A stretch of DNA of 64,000 bases, from assembly GCF_000150275.1 (NCBI RefSeq), contig NW_002060957.1, positions 1 to 64,000 on the forward strand, given 5' to 3'. Below the pieces are notes generated by a model. It made no database searches and was not told the DNA's origin. It saw only the letters and a program-made list of their open reading frames with translations. How positions within the stretch are numbered: position 1 is the first letter of the stretch; every line of letters begins with the position of its first letter. Source of the stretch: Trichoplax adhaerens (lineage: Eukaryota; Placozoa; Uniplacotomia; Trichoplacea; Trichoplacidae). Both the position numbers and the translations under genes were made by a program. Below are positions 54,271 through 64,000 of this stretch, one piece after another.

Positions 54271-56495
54271 TTAGACAAAAACAGCGTCATCTTTTGAACT
54301 GATGCCAGTGACTACGACATGAGCTGAAGATGAGGAATCATCATCTTTGTTGCTACTTCGACTAGTGGACTTATTTTTCGGTGAAGAACTGAGTCGCTTT
54401 TTATTCCTCGTGATATTTATGCCTCCAGAGGAAGTAGATGGTTGGGCGTTATCTTCTTCAAGAGTTGTTGTTTCAGTAGTTTTTGGCGCATGAGGAATGC
54501 TAACATCTAAGTCACTAGATGAAACATTTGCATCGACTTGCTTAATTCTTCTTATCTACGAGTATAATAATTAAAATGCATTAGATATGGTATTGAAGTC
54601 CATCTTCAGCTTAAATGACTAAACTAAAAGATTAAAGTCTACGTCATTTTATGGATATCACGTTATCTCCAGTTAAATACTAAAAAGGCACAACTATACT
54701 GATATGATATTAGTTACCAATTTTATTAAATAGTCCAACAGTCGATGAAACCGATCGTATTCCCTACGTCCAAATGGCTGTAATAAATATCACAGGGTTA
54801 CTTACAAGTTAAACATCTCCACGACTAGAAAGCTAATTTACCTTGGCAATAAATCTTGCGTGTTCGTATATTGCCGATAGAGCACTGTATAATGCTTCAC
54901 GTCCATCAAAAATGCTGGGATAAAATCGCCTTAAGAGGCTTAGATGCTCTCGAAAATCTCGACCTACGGGACGTAATAGATGACCATCCATTTCGAGAAA
55001 GATATCATCTAATGCAAACCATCCAATCACACAGTAATTCAAAGTCCTATTTATTATAGTCTATATCTATCTGTATAATTTAAGTAAATAAACTTACTTA
55101 AGGCAACCACTTCATCTAGCACTTTCATGCGATAATGATGATCTAGAAAAGATTATACAGTTGAATTGATTTTTTAAAGCTTTGAAACTATTGTTTGCTT
55201 GATAACTGGACTATAACGTCTTATTCTTCATTATAGAGGAGATGAATTTCGTATCACCAATATAACACGCACAGAATAAGATTACTGAAGACATACGTGT
55301 ATATGCTAAATCAGCCGAAATATTTATTATAAGTCAATACCTTTCGTAGGCTGCATGTCACGTAACAAGGACGGTTCACACAGAGATTGGACGGTCCTCT
55401 CTAAACTGTTCTGTATTCCTTTTCGCATCGTCTATTTTATAAGTAATCGATCAATGCTAACACTAATACAAGTGATATCTGAAAAGCATCTAATTAAATT
55501 ACTGTACATATTTGGTTAAATCTACTTCATTAACTACTTTACTTTTTTATTTTATTGCTAATTAATTTACTGCCAAAAGGTTATGCAGCCTACATCAGTC
55601 ATTAACATCGCCTTATATGGAGTAAATAGTCAAATTTTGAATAGTCATTAATGACGATGTCTATTCTGCATGGAAGTTTCCGTGCGTCAATGGCAGACAT
55701 AACGTAATATTATCCGTCAGCAGTTTCCAAGGCAATATTTAAGGTTCGCTTCTACGGTACTTTAATCATACCTTAACCCATTAGTTCTCATCAATACTAC
55801 TCGTATATACTACAGTATGTTACGTTGAAGTATAACTTGATGATGCTGTTTAGCTATACGTATTTGAACGGTATTTTGGCAGCAGTAATACAAATCTTGC
55901 GATTTGTAAGACTTTAAAACAGATCAGTATCAGTCGTTATGTGGGTCATTGTATGATGGATATATCGTAAATTCTGCAATAAAAATCCAGATCGAATGTA
56001 CTTACTTTAGCGGCATCAGACCCAATGATCGTGTGCGGTTTTCTTGCGTTAATCAAGACGAAACGTTGTCGAACACGAAGAATGAGGATCATCACTTCTA
56101 GTCCACCCTATCAATTCATTTACAATCAAATACAGAAATAAATTATCCAAAAATCAACCCTTAAAATGCTTCTATCCCATTCTGTTTTCGAACTTGTTTG
56201 TTATTACATCGAAAAATCGATGTAGGATTTATTCTAATTATGATTATTACGAATATATACGCTATCTGATTTTTATAGAGGAAAAAGTTTATGTTCAAAA
56301 TGATTGGCATTCTTTCCAAATCCAACGCATCTACTTTTAACATAACTGTACAGTACAAACACAAGCCTGTAAAAGATCAGTTTTTATCATTACCATAATA
56401 ATCATAGCAATAATGAAGACTCCATATCGGCGATTGTAGATATCAAAATTGCTACTGTCGGTGGTGGTTGCCGTAGTTGTATTGATTGTAGACAT
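54271..56495 (-). CDS. C1orf43: C1orf43 (NICE-3) orthologue, seven exons
   Basis: Exons on -: 56394-56495, 56006-56107, 55341-55431, 55098-55142, 54842-55008, 54718-54777 and 54271-54555. These total 852 bases, 283 residues, every junction GT-AG and in phase. Residues 1-20 are Ser/Thr-rich (MSTINTTTATTTDSS). A membrane segment spans the first junction (GVFIIAMIIM then GGLEVMILIL). Family blocks follow: RVRQRFVLINARKPHTIIG, CEPSLL, HYRMKVLDEVVAL, HLLRPVGRDFREHL, FDGREALYSALSAIYEHAR and PFGRREYDRFHRLLDYL. The last exon is a polar Ser/Lys/Asp-rich tail of about 94 residues. The order and spacing match human C1orf43 (253 residues), a membrane protein reported to promote phagocytosis. The start ATG at 56495 faces XPA across 494 bases. 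Introns vary from about 65 to 660 bases. Confidence 0.9.
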
Positions 56496-56989
56496 GTTGG
56501 AATAGCGGATAGTCGTAGGGCTCCTTCAAGCTAGGCAAGACCGACCACCCACCCGAGTAACACTATCCACTCTGTTTCCCGTTGGCTAGACACTAAGTTC
56601 TTTAGGCCTTCATGTAGTCACGGTACGGTACGGTTCGAGTAGGGTACTAGTTCCGGTCGAAACGACCCGCAAGAATCCAAAGTGGCCAGTGTCTTACCCT
56701 TCCAGTACCGTATGATACGAACAGTACTGTGTCATACTGTACTCAGTATTCCAGTTAGACCCGAGTCCAAGCTTTACGTCATTGCTCAGCAGATTGGAGT
56801 AGATGGGCATTAAGAGTTTACTTGAATGCCCCCATTTGATTTTCTCCATGGCGTAATTGCAATCAAACTGATTTCCCACATCGATAGCCGGAATAAGCTT
56901 GAAAAGAGACTATAGCTTATTCTATTACTGTATTATACTGTTTTAGCTAACGAGTATTCAATCGAATTGAAGACGGTAGGTTGGATAGG
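56496..56989. promoter_or_regulatory. Divergent promoter region between C1orf43 and XPA
   Basis: The only sequence between two divergent start codons, 494 bases. It is higher in GC than the flanks and contains repeated TACGGTACGG and CAGTACTG-like palindromes (about 56633-56760). No TATA box stands out. Its promoter role is inferred from gene orientation. Confidence 0.5.
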
Positions 56990-58520
56990 ATGGAAAATTC
57001 AAGGGAAGGAAGAGACGATGAGCGTGAAAATGATTTGGTTTTAACGCCGGCTATGCAAGCCAAAATTCATCGAAATCGAGAGCGTGCATTACAGTTGAGA
57101 AAGGCGAGATTAGCCAAAACACCGTATAGTAAAAAAAGCAAAGACGAAAGCGAGAGTAAAGAAATTGATACTGGCGCTGGATTTTTCTTGGAAGTAGTCA
57201 ATGACTCCGATACTTCGCGTAATAATCAAATCGTAGAAGAACCAGGTGGTTAGATAAACTACTATAATATCTTCTTCATTTATACCAAATACAGAGATGT
57301 TTCCTAGTCATTGAATTGATCGGTTTTGTGAACGACTATCGTACCTTTTTCTACAAACATTTCCTTCCTTCAATGTGAGTATGCCAATTTTTATAGTGTT
57401 GTTGATCATGCCCTTTTCATGCATTGGATTAGGTCCTATCATTGGATTACTGAAATGTATGAAATGTCAAAAGAACTTTGGAGTATCTTACCTCTATAAT
57501 AATTTCGAGTATAAAATCTGCGATAACTGCAGGTATTGTTGGAATATTGTTTCTTGTCGTATAGAGATAAGCTATCAATTCTGTGATCATAAGTTTGGAT
57601 CTACAATCAAAGTCTTATTGTAATTTCATTCTCTCCAGAGATACAGATGGCGAGCATTCGTTGATCACTCGAACAGAAGCCAAACAGGTAAGACTTTACT
57701 GTATACTGATTATATGTACGGCCTTGAAAAGGCCTAACTGCACTTTAAGGATTATCCTGCTATCGTATCCCCATTAAGGATATTTTCATATAAAATCATA
57801 ATACATATTAACTACATTACATCCTCATTGATATTTTTCTTTATCAGAAATACTTACTCAAAGACTGTGACTTGGACATGAGAGAACCAATACTAAAATA
57901 TATATCCAAAAAAAATCCCCATAATCCTCGTTGGGGCCTTATGAAGTTATACTTATTGTGTCAGGTAAGCAACTGCATAAATTCATTCTATCTTGAATTG
58001 AGTAACTATAAAAAAGTGTTTTGTCAATTCTTGATAGCATGAAATAGCAATATAACTTTATTTAAAATTGCTAATCTTTCATAGATCGAAGAGCGATGCT
58101 ATCAGATTTGGGGGGATGAACAAGGTCTCCAAGATGAATTAATCAAAAGAGCGGCTAACCAAGAACAGTCCAGGCAAAAGAAATTTGACAAGAGAATTCA
58201 AGGTCTTTATATCGTCATTAGATAATGATTATACCACAAATTTTCTACTATAAAAGTTGGATGAACTCGTAATAATACAAGTGAACGAGATGAGTTACTA
58301 TTTGGTGATATTTTATACTTGTATATCTAAGATTTGTCTTATCTAATCTTTGCATCGACTAGCGTTAAGGAAAGCCTTTAGAAGTAGTACGTGGACTAAA
58401 AACTTATCAAGACACGAGCATCGATTCGCTGAAGGCCAAGAGATCTACGATGAAAAAGAAAATGTCTGGGTCAAGTCATGTATTGAATGTGACTATCGTG
58501 TTTCTTTCGAAAAGATGTGA
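56990..58520 (+). CDS. XPA: XPA, DNA damage verification protein of nucleotide excision repair, six exons
   Basis: Exons 56990-57245, 57433-57532, 57639-57687, 57848-57964, 58085-58202 and 58363-58520 join in phase to 265 residues (human XPA is 273 and also has six coding exons). The N-terminal helix [15 protein letters not shown] and the [10 protein letters not shown] block match the family's nuclear-signal and ERCC1-binding regions. The zinc finger is C-x2-C-x17-C-x2-C (CMKC...CDNC), split by the second intron. It is followed by [39 protein letters not shown] and [18 protein letters not shown] of the DNA-binding domain, and a C-terminal [13 protein letters not shown] end (CTMCGHELTYEKM in human). 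XPA binds damaged, kinked DNA and assembles TFIIH, RPA and ERCC1-XPF. The ATG at 56990 is preferred over an upstream TTG in the same frame. No defect is seen. Confidence 0.97.
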
Positions 58521-59664
58521 TATGATGCATTACGTTATCATTAGTTGGAAGCTGATTCATGATTCCTATTTCTTAACTTTTTAACAGTCAGTCTGAAATG
58601 AAAATCTTACTGTAACTTATAAATACCAGCTTTAAATATACGCATCTATGATGTATATGACATATATATTTGTAAGTGTAATATCTAAACTTCGATAAAA
58701 CTTTATCACTTCTAAATTATGATTTACTATCTTTTTGTGTATATACGCCTATCATCTATTACAAGGTAGCCGCCGATTACTTTTATTTAGCATTTCATCA
58801 AGTAGACTCATCATCCGAAGCATCTTATCATTTATTTAATACTTGTAAGGTGATATACTAGGCTTATGTGGCTGATTGATTCGAGTAAGTTAACTGACTC
58901 TACTCCCTCTTAATATGGCTATGATAAATTTAGAATTACTTAAGCATCTTTGACATAATTGTATTGTATAATATACTCGGTACTCAATTGTTAGTACTCA
59001 TTCTGTTTATGAAAGTTCTTATTTAAAGTTGAAATGATATATTGTATAAGATGTTGCTAAATTCGAGAATAGTAGATCTATTTAAAAAGTTAGGCCAATC
59101 TAATCCGTTCTAGATTATATCGATATTTTCATCCAATACCCAACGTTTATAATAAAATTTGTAAAGAAAGCTGAACTTTTATAACGTGTACCAATATCTT
59201 AATATTGTCTGTTGTGAAGTTTATCTATGAAGTTTTTTTATGAATTTACTGATGGTAGGCGTTCACTATAACACACGCTTCAGTTGGCTGTTGATAAGAT
59301 TTGCGAAAGTAAAGTAGAGTGGTAGTAACGATGATTAGCAAGGCTTGCGATGCAAAACACATTATTCAAGAGTTACGAAAGTGAATTACTGTAGTAATAA
59401 CGACGATGCAAAATACCTTATTCATTGCTATACTGCTATTTTGCAAAATTGCATTTTCTACTTGCACTTTTGAGTTGCAATACGTAAAAATAACCACTTT
59501 TCTACGCGTACAACAGTGTTATATATTTGTTTCACATCAACATCTATTGCGCCATTTAAATTATGTCATCTACAGTTTATGAAGAAATTGACAAATAAAT
59601 TACGATGGTAGACTGTTAAAATTAATTTACTACTACTTGACAAGCAATAGCTAAATTAATGATC
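58521..59664. other. Spacer downstream of XPA, nothing recognised
   Basis: About 1.1 kb of AT-rich DNA with no ORF, RNA or repeat that can be supported. Confidence 0.5.
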
Positions 59665-59671
59665 AAAAAAA
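59665..59671 (-). terminator. RNA polymerase III terminator of the tRNA
   Basis: Seven T on the - strand, five bases after the 3' end of the tRNA-Gly gene; a typical pol III stop. Confidence 0.85.
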
Positions 59672-59676
59672 TTAAG

Positions 59677-59747
59677 TGCACTGTACGGGAATCGAACCCG
59701 TGTCGCAAGAATGGGAATCTTGCATGATACCACTACACTAACAGTGC
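59677..59747 (-). tRNA. tRNA-Gly, anticodon CCC
   Basis: Read on -, the cloverleaf closes. The acceptor stem is GCACTGT with ACAGTGC and discriminator A. The D arm contains AGTGGTA. The anticodon arm is CAAGA, loop TTCCCAT, TCTTG, giving anticodon CCC for GGG codons. The T arm is ACGGG, loop TTCGATT, CCCGT. There is no intron. Internal promoter boxes are present (A-box-like TAGTGTAGTGG and B-box GGTTCGATTCC), and a T7 run follows. CCA is not encoded, as expected in eukaryotes. It is a single copy in this window. Confidence 0.95.
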
Positions 59748-61062
59748 GTCAAGCGTAAAATCATGTAATTTATAGTAATTTAAAGGAGCTGACTTTAATA
59801 CGCTACTGCTCATGCTCGGACCTAGCCGATTTCTAGAGATTCAGTTCAGTATAGCATACTGTATCATACAGTAGCAAAGTTAAAGTAGCTACGTATGATA
59901 GCGTCCACCCACTGCTAAGTCTTTTGCACGTGAACGGTCTTGCAGCATTGCTAGCTGCAAGTTGCACGCAACTCTGCAGCTGCGGAAATTATTTCAATTT
60001 TAAATATCATCATCGTCGTTAATTCGTCATGTTTCGTTCACGTTCTCACTTCTCACACAGCTGAGTATAGCTGCAGATTAAAATTTTACTCTATAGCTCT
60101 TTCACGTGTAGCTGATTAAGCTAAAGACTGCTCAAAAATGAAGCAGAAATTTTATTTCTGAAATTACTCTTGCATCGATTCGCAGGCAATGAATGGCTGC
60201 AGTAGTGGGAGCTATTGCAGATATCTTTCTACTAAACACATATTTAGAGTAGACATCTGACAGGTCAAAGTCCTCGTTCAGATGCCATTTGAAGAGGGTT
60301 CTACTGAAGTAGTTAGATCTTAAATACATTGACGATGCTGCTAATGAATGCGCACAATACGCATGTCTTTTATTCATCGGCTAGTGCTAAAACTGCGGCT
60401 AGTGCTTAAGCATACTGTATAATTTAGTAAATACAACTTGTTAAAGCGCCAATAATAAATGCAAATAGCTGCATCACCATTTATGATATAATAGCACTAG
60501 ATTTAAACATGACCAATATAAATTCATTTAGCTATCAGTATGGAAAATTGCATATTCATGTTGAACTAAATATCAGTCTGTATCGAAACAAGCTAGAACA
60601 GCACTAAAATGCGTGAAATTCAGCCATTCAATCACAAAAATATTGGTATACAGTACGGTATATAAATATAGAAGATAATCCTATGTGTAAGATTTCATAC
60701 AGTACTAAATTATTCTCTGTACAACATCAATTTTGACATATTATACTGTAATTATCAGCAATTTACTGTTACTGCATCACTGTAACAAATACAGTACAGA
60801 TTCTAGCATGGAATTTCGAATCCGATTAAAGCGAATTGAGGCCGTAAATTGCATTAGTAGTACTGTACAAATTAGACAACATTTCACTTTTGTATTCATT
60901 CCACAATACAATTACTATACGAGTAGATGCGATCAATGACAAGCATCCGTACTGAAAGAGTAGTACTATATCATGCCAAAGTAAGATAACTCCATCATCG
61001 TGTACAGTGTATAAGCCGAATTTCAAAATATTTCAAAAAAACTGCATTATTTACGATAGTTA
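59748..61062. other. Spacer between tRNA-Gly and MRPL54
   Basis: No gene with recognisable features. An 80-codon frame on - (60132-60377, true ATG, MNKRHAYCAHS...) has a more coding-like composition than most background frames but no motif or splice context; I leave it unassigned. TACAGTA-type motifs recur at about 60650-60870. Confidence 0.45.
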
Positions 61063-61542
61063 TTAAAATCCAGTTTGCTTTTTCATAAGATTTTCCGATT
61101 TGATTTTGATTTTGTTCAACTTTCTGAAATAGGCTCTACTACCAGTTTCCAATTGACTTAGAGAAGCTTTGGGTTTATCTAAATCCCATAACCACTCTGG
61201 ATATTGGCTATCGTCTAGAATGGTTGGGTCCTCGCCTTCTTTAAAATAATTCGCTCCTTTGCATATATCTTTCAATTCTGAAGGCATTTTTAAATCCACC
61301 GTCGCAGCTGGCTCATCGCGTCGAAAATTTCTCTTGCCTTTACTTTTTTTCTTGCTTTCTGTAAGTTAAAAAAGAATTGGTTACTAACAAAAACTTTGTG
61401 GCAGAGAAGTAAGGAAGTTGATAGTACCTGGTTTTCCAGCCTTGCTTGCAAACTGTGCCGCATTAATTCCTCTGAGTAAAGAAATCGGCAAAGGTCTGAT
61501 CCTATGCAGCGTGAAACAGACTGCACAAGCACTGGCAGCCAT
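61063..61542 (-). CDS. MRPL54: Mitochondrial large-subunit ribosomal protein mL54, two exons
   Basis: Exons on -: 61428-61542 and 61063-61358, joined in phase to 136 residues (human mL54 is 138). The N-terminus (MAASACAVCFTLHRIRPLP...) is rich in Arg, Ala and Ser without acids, as expected of a mitochondrial import signal. A lysine-rich stretch (SKKKSKGKRNFRR) follows. The conserved core reads ICKGANYFKEGEDP, then YPEWLWDLDKPKASLSQLE, RAYFRKLNKIKIKSENLMKK. Human has YPEWLF at the same place, followed by the L-x-x-L-(D/E)-x-x-(S/T)-R-x-Y-x-R-K/R-L pattern. It is a structural component of the mitochondrial 39S subunit. It is divergent from AFG2B, with 426 bases between start codons. Confidence 0.92.
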
Positions 61543-61968
61543 GTTGTAAATTGCAGCAGCTGAGCTTTGCAGACCAGGAAAATGACGATCACCGCGGTCC
61601 ACTAGTCAACTGTAGTATTATACTATACTACCGTATATCATTTGTACTCTAGTATTTGGCACAGTATACTGTTTTCAGTATTGCATTCTACACTAATCTA
61701 TGGTTTTGTATGGCGTACACTACTGTACAGAGAGGACATACGGACGTTGAGGCCATCATCCGAGCTAATAAATCGCTGCAAAGCATGGACATGCTGCAGC
61801 TTTCCATCTATCGCTTTGACAATAACAAGTTTAGAGCTTAAAAAGAGATCGTTGTACAGTATGAACTATCTCAAGTCTGTGGCAATGTGTTGAGATAGAA
61901 TAGGGACCGAAATTGACAATAAGAACTGAAGTAAGCTATTGGTAATAATTATAATTATAATCGATGCA
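61543..61968. promoter_or_regulatory. Divergent promoter region between MRPL54 and AFG2B
   Basis: 426 bases between two divergent start codons. Short frames on + (61642-61893, 61656-61841) have no motif. Contains TATACTGTTTTCAGTATT- and TACTGTACAGA-type inverted motifs near 61667 and 61718. The regulatory role is inferred from arrangement only. Confidence 0.45.
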
Positions 61969-64000
61969 ATGGCGCAATTCATGCAGCAGCAATTAATGCT
62001 ATGTGAGGCTCGAGATAGAGGAAGCAGCAAGTGTCGCCTTAATCATGAGATAGTTGCATTACTGGGTAGCAATATTAGGATCGGCAGCTTCTTAAAAATA
62101 CAAAGTGATCAATGTTCCTTCTTATGTTCGGTTTGGCCTACGAGAAATTCGCAGAATACGATTCTGATCGATCCTATCATGATGTGTGATCGAACGCCAC
62201 AGCGTTGTACAAATTCACCCTACGATTTTAATGTTTTCAACAGAAAATTATCGATCCCCTGTACCGGCATCAGTTTAATCGAAAGTAGCCCTGCTGAATG
62301 GGTAAAGATAGTAATAATCATGTCGAAAAAGCAGTTAAAAAAGCGTTCTTCTGTCAGCGATGATGCTATCCAGAAGTTGATTCATTACTTATTACTGGAT
62401 AAAGTGATTACAATTGGTACTGTCATGGATTGTCAACATTGGCCTATATCGAAACAGACTATGAAATATATCGAAATTGTCGAGGTCGAGCCTTCATCAA
62501 AATTTGCATTAGTTAATGGCCAGACAAAAATTCTGATATCATCATGCGTTAGACTTCCATCGCAAGTTGAAAGGATTAATATTGGTGGCCTAGACAGTGT
62601 AGGATCAATGCTAAAGGATTTAGCTAAAGTTAACTTTCAACATTGTCACGAATTTAAAAAGTTAGGCTTACCCTGTGTAAAAGCTGTAATGTTGCATGGC
62701 CCTTCTGGGGTTGGTAAAACTTTACTAGTTAGAAAACTAGCTCTAGATCTCGATACTGCGTTGGTAAGACTAAACGGTGCAGATATATATGCAGCATATG
62801 AAGGGGAGAGCGAAAAAAATTTGCAGAAATATTTTGATAAAGCTCGCCAAATTGCAAAAAAAGAATGCTGCATACTATTTATCGATGAAGTTGATGCTCT
62901 ATGTCCAGGTCAAGATAACGACAGCGAGAACGCGAGTGAGGAATATCAGGTGGTGTCTCTTCTGGCTTCTTTATTAGAAGCGGTAAAACGCGAAAATTTG
63001 CTATTCATCATAGGAGCAACAAATCGACCGGAAGCCATTTCTCCATGTTTATATGGTCCGTGTAAATTCGAACAAGAAGTAAGAATGTGATACAAGTAAT
63101 TATCTGCACGATTCTTAAAATGTAATTACTGTATGGGATTCTGAATTTTACTACTTGCTACTTTTTCTAGATTTATATTGGCATTCCCAATGTCAGCCAA
63201 AGAGAATCGATATTGCAGCTATATACAAGAGATTTGCACTTAGATGCAGATGTCAATTTAAAGGATCTAGCTGAGATGTCGTGTGGGTATGTCGGCGCTG
63301 ACTTGAAATTACTTTGTAAAGAAGCCATGTTTATGGGACTGGAAAGAATGGGCAAGACTACAGCTACTATCGATCAGGAGAGTTGTCAGTTATGTGCTAA
63401 GGATTTTATTAACGCTATTCATCGAATAGTCCCATCAAGTAGGAGAGCTGCAATTGGAACCGTAGAGCTTAAAAAGATTAGTTGGGATGATATTGGTGGA
63501 TTAGAAAACATCAAGTTAAAAATTCAGCAGGTAATCTTAAATATCTTAAACATTTAATACCTCTGAATAACGTTGAAATAATATATTGTTTGCTGAATTT
63601 TAAAATTGAAGGCTATAGAATGGCCATTAAAATATCCCCAAGCGTTTGCTAGGCTTGGGCTTCCTAGGCCAAGAGGTGTGCTTTTATTTGGCCCTCCAGG
63701 TTGTAGTAAAACTACTTTAGTCCGTGCAGCTGCCAGTAGTTGCCACGTCACATTCCTTTCATTAAGTGGTGCCCAATTATATTCTCCATACATTGGCGAT
63801 TCCGAGCGTGCCATCCGTCAGGTAAACAAAAAGTTATCCCTCAACTATTTCTATGGATTACTGAAGCTCTAAAACTTTGTATGAGGCTGTCAGACAACTG
63901 TTTAAGTCTCGTTGTTAGAATGGAAAATGTAGTTGCTTTATTCCTGTGCTCTCCTATATTATGTAGGCATTTCTGCAAGCACGGACTAGCTCGCCTTGCA
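61969..64000 (+). CDS. AFG2B: AFG2B (SPATA5L1) AAA+ ATPase, 5' part; continues past the window
   Basis: Visible exons are 61969-63078, 63171-63530, 63612-63821 and 63967 onward; the gene runs off the right edge. Residues about 10-60 ([22 protein letters not shown]) match the N-terminal domain of SPATA5L1. AAA domain D1 has Walker A GPSGVGKT (244-251), Walker [11 protein letters not shown] (302-311) and sensor-1 GATNRPE, but its second-region-of-homology arginines are replaced (LYGPCKF at 361-367). The lid reads [21 protein letters not shown]2 begins at [18 protein letters not shown], then [16 protein letters not shown] and Walker A GPPGCSKT (517-524). The S[14 protein letters not shown] pore region is followed by [14 protein letters not shown](A/S)KTTLVRA and IEWPLK separate it from SPATA5 and p97. 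In human, AFG2A-AFG2B with AIRIM and CINP matures pre-60S ribosomes. An in-frame TTG at 61939 is not a likely start. Confidence 0.93.

Noticed and set aside
61939-61968. Ten-codon N-terminal extension of AFG2B (isoleucine run)
   Set aside because: It would begin with TTG. The ATG at 61969 gives the start expected for the family.

Overview
The window is animal nuclear DNA. It is very AT-rich, genes are split by short GT-AG introns (mostly about 70-250 bases), and the readable proteins are metazoan-type: XPA, mitochondrial ribosomal protein mL54, AFG2B/SPATA5L1, two C1orf43 (NICE-3) family proteins, the tail of methylmalonyl-CoA mutase, a poly(A)-binding-protein C-terminal region and an RCC1-repeat protein. 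Base composition, intron size, a decayed kinesin-light-chain-like TPR gene and a CARD-like reading frame would suit an early-branching animal such as a placozoan. That placement is inference; nothing in the window names a species.

Left and middle (1-46.3 kb). A large segmental duplication dominates. Copy 1 (1 to about 10.83 kb) and copy 2 (about 30.79 to 45.99 kb) carry the same order: flanking DNA, an RCC1-repeat gene on +, and a poly(A)-binding-protein-like gene on -. Both genes are open in copy 2 and broken in copy 1. Copy 1 stops abruptly inside a poly(A)-binding-protein linker and is joined to the last two exons of methylmalonyl-CoA mutase, whose upstream exons are absent. Copy 2 holds about 6.5 kb not found in copy 1, with decayed TPR sequence and a CARD-like ORF, bordered by an 87-bp segment that is inverted relative to copy 1. 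Between the copies lies about 13 kb of satellite (roughly 245-bp monomers, with longer head segments giving a higher-order pattern) and an assembly gap flanked by near-identical sequence.

Centre (46.3-52 kb). A stretch of visibly higher GC contains an 85-bp minisatellite, many GTAC/TACAGTA-type palindromes, a 116-bp tandem repeat beside a second 50-N gap, and no convincing gene.

Right (52-64 kb). This is an ordinary compact gene neighbourhood. A tandem pair of C1orf43-family genes (-) is followed by XPA (+, divergent from the second C1orf43 gene), a tRNA-Gly(CCC) (-), MRPL54 (-) and AFG2B (+, divergent from MRPL54 and cut by the window end). Exon boundaries could be assigned to the base for these genes because reading frames and phases close exactly.

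The genes do not form one pathway. XPA acts in nucleotide excision repair, mL54 in mitochondrial translation, and AFG2B in 60S ribosome maturation. I see no transposase, reverse transcriptase, CRISPR array or new defence system. The most unusual items are the duplication with its one-sided decay, the satellite organisation, the tandem C1orf43 pair, and an AFG2B whose first AAA domain lacks the usual arginine fingers.
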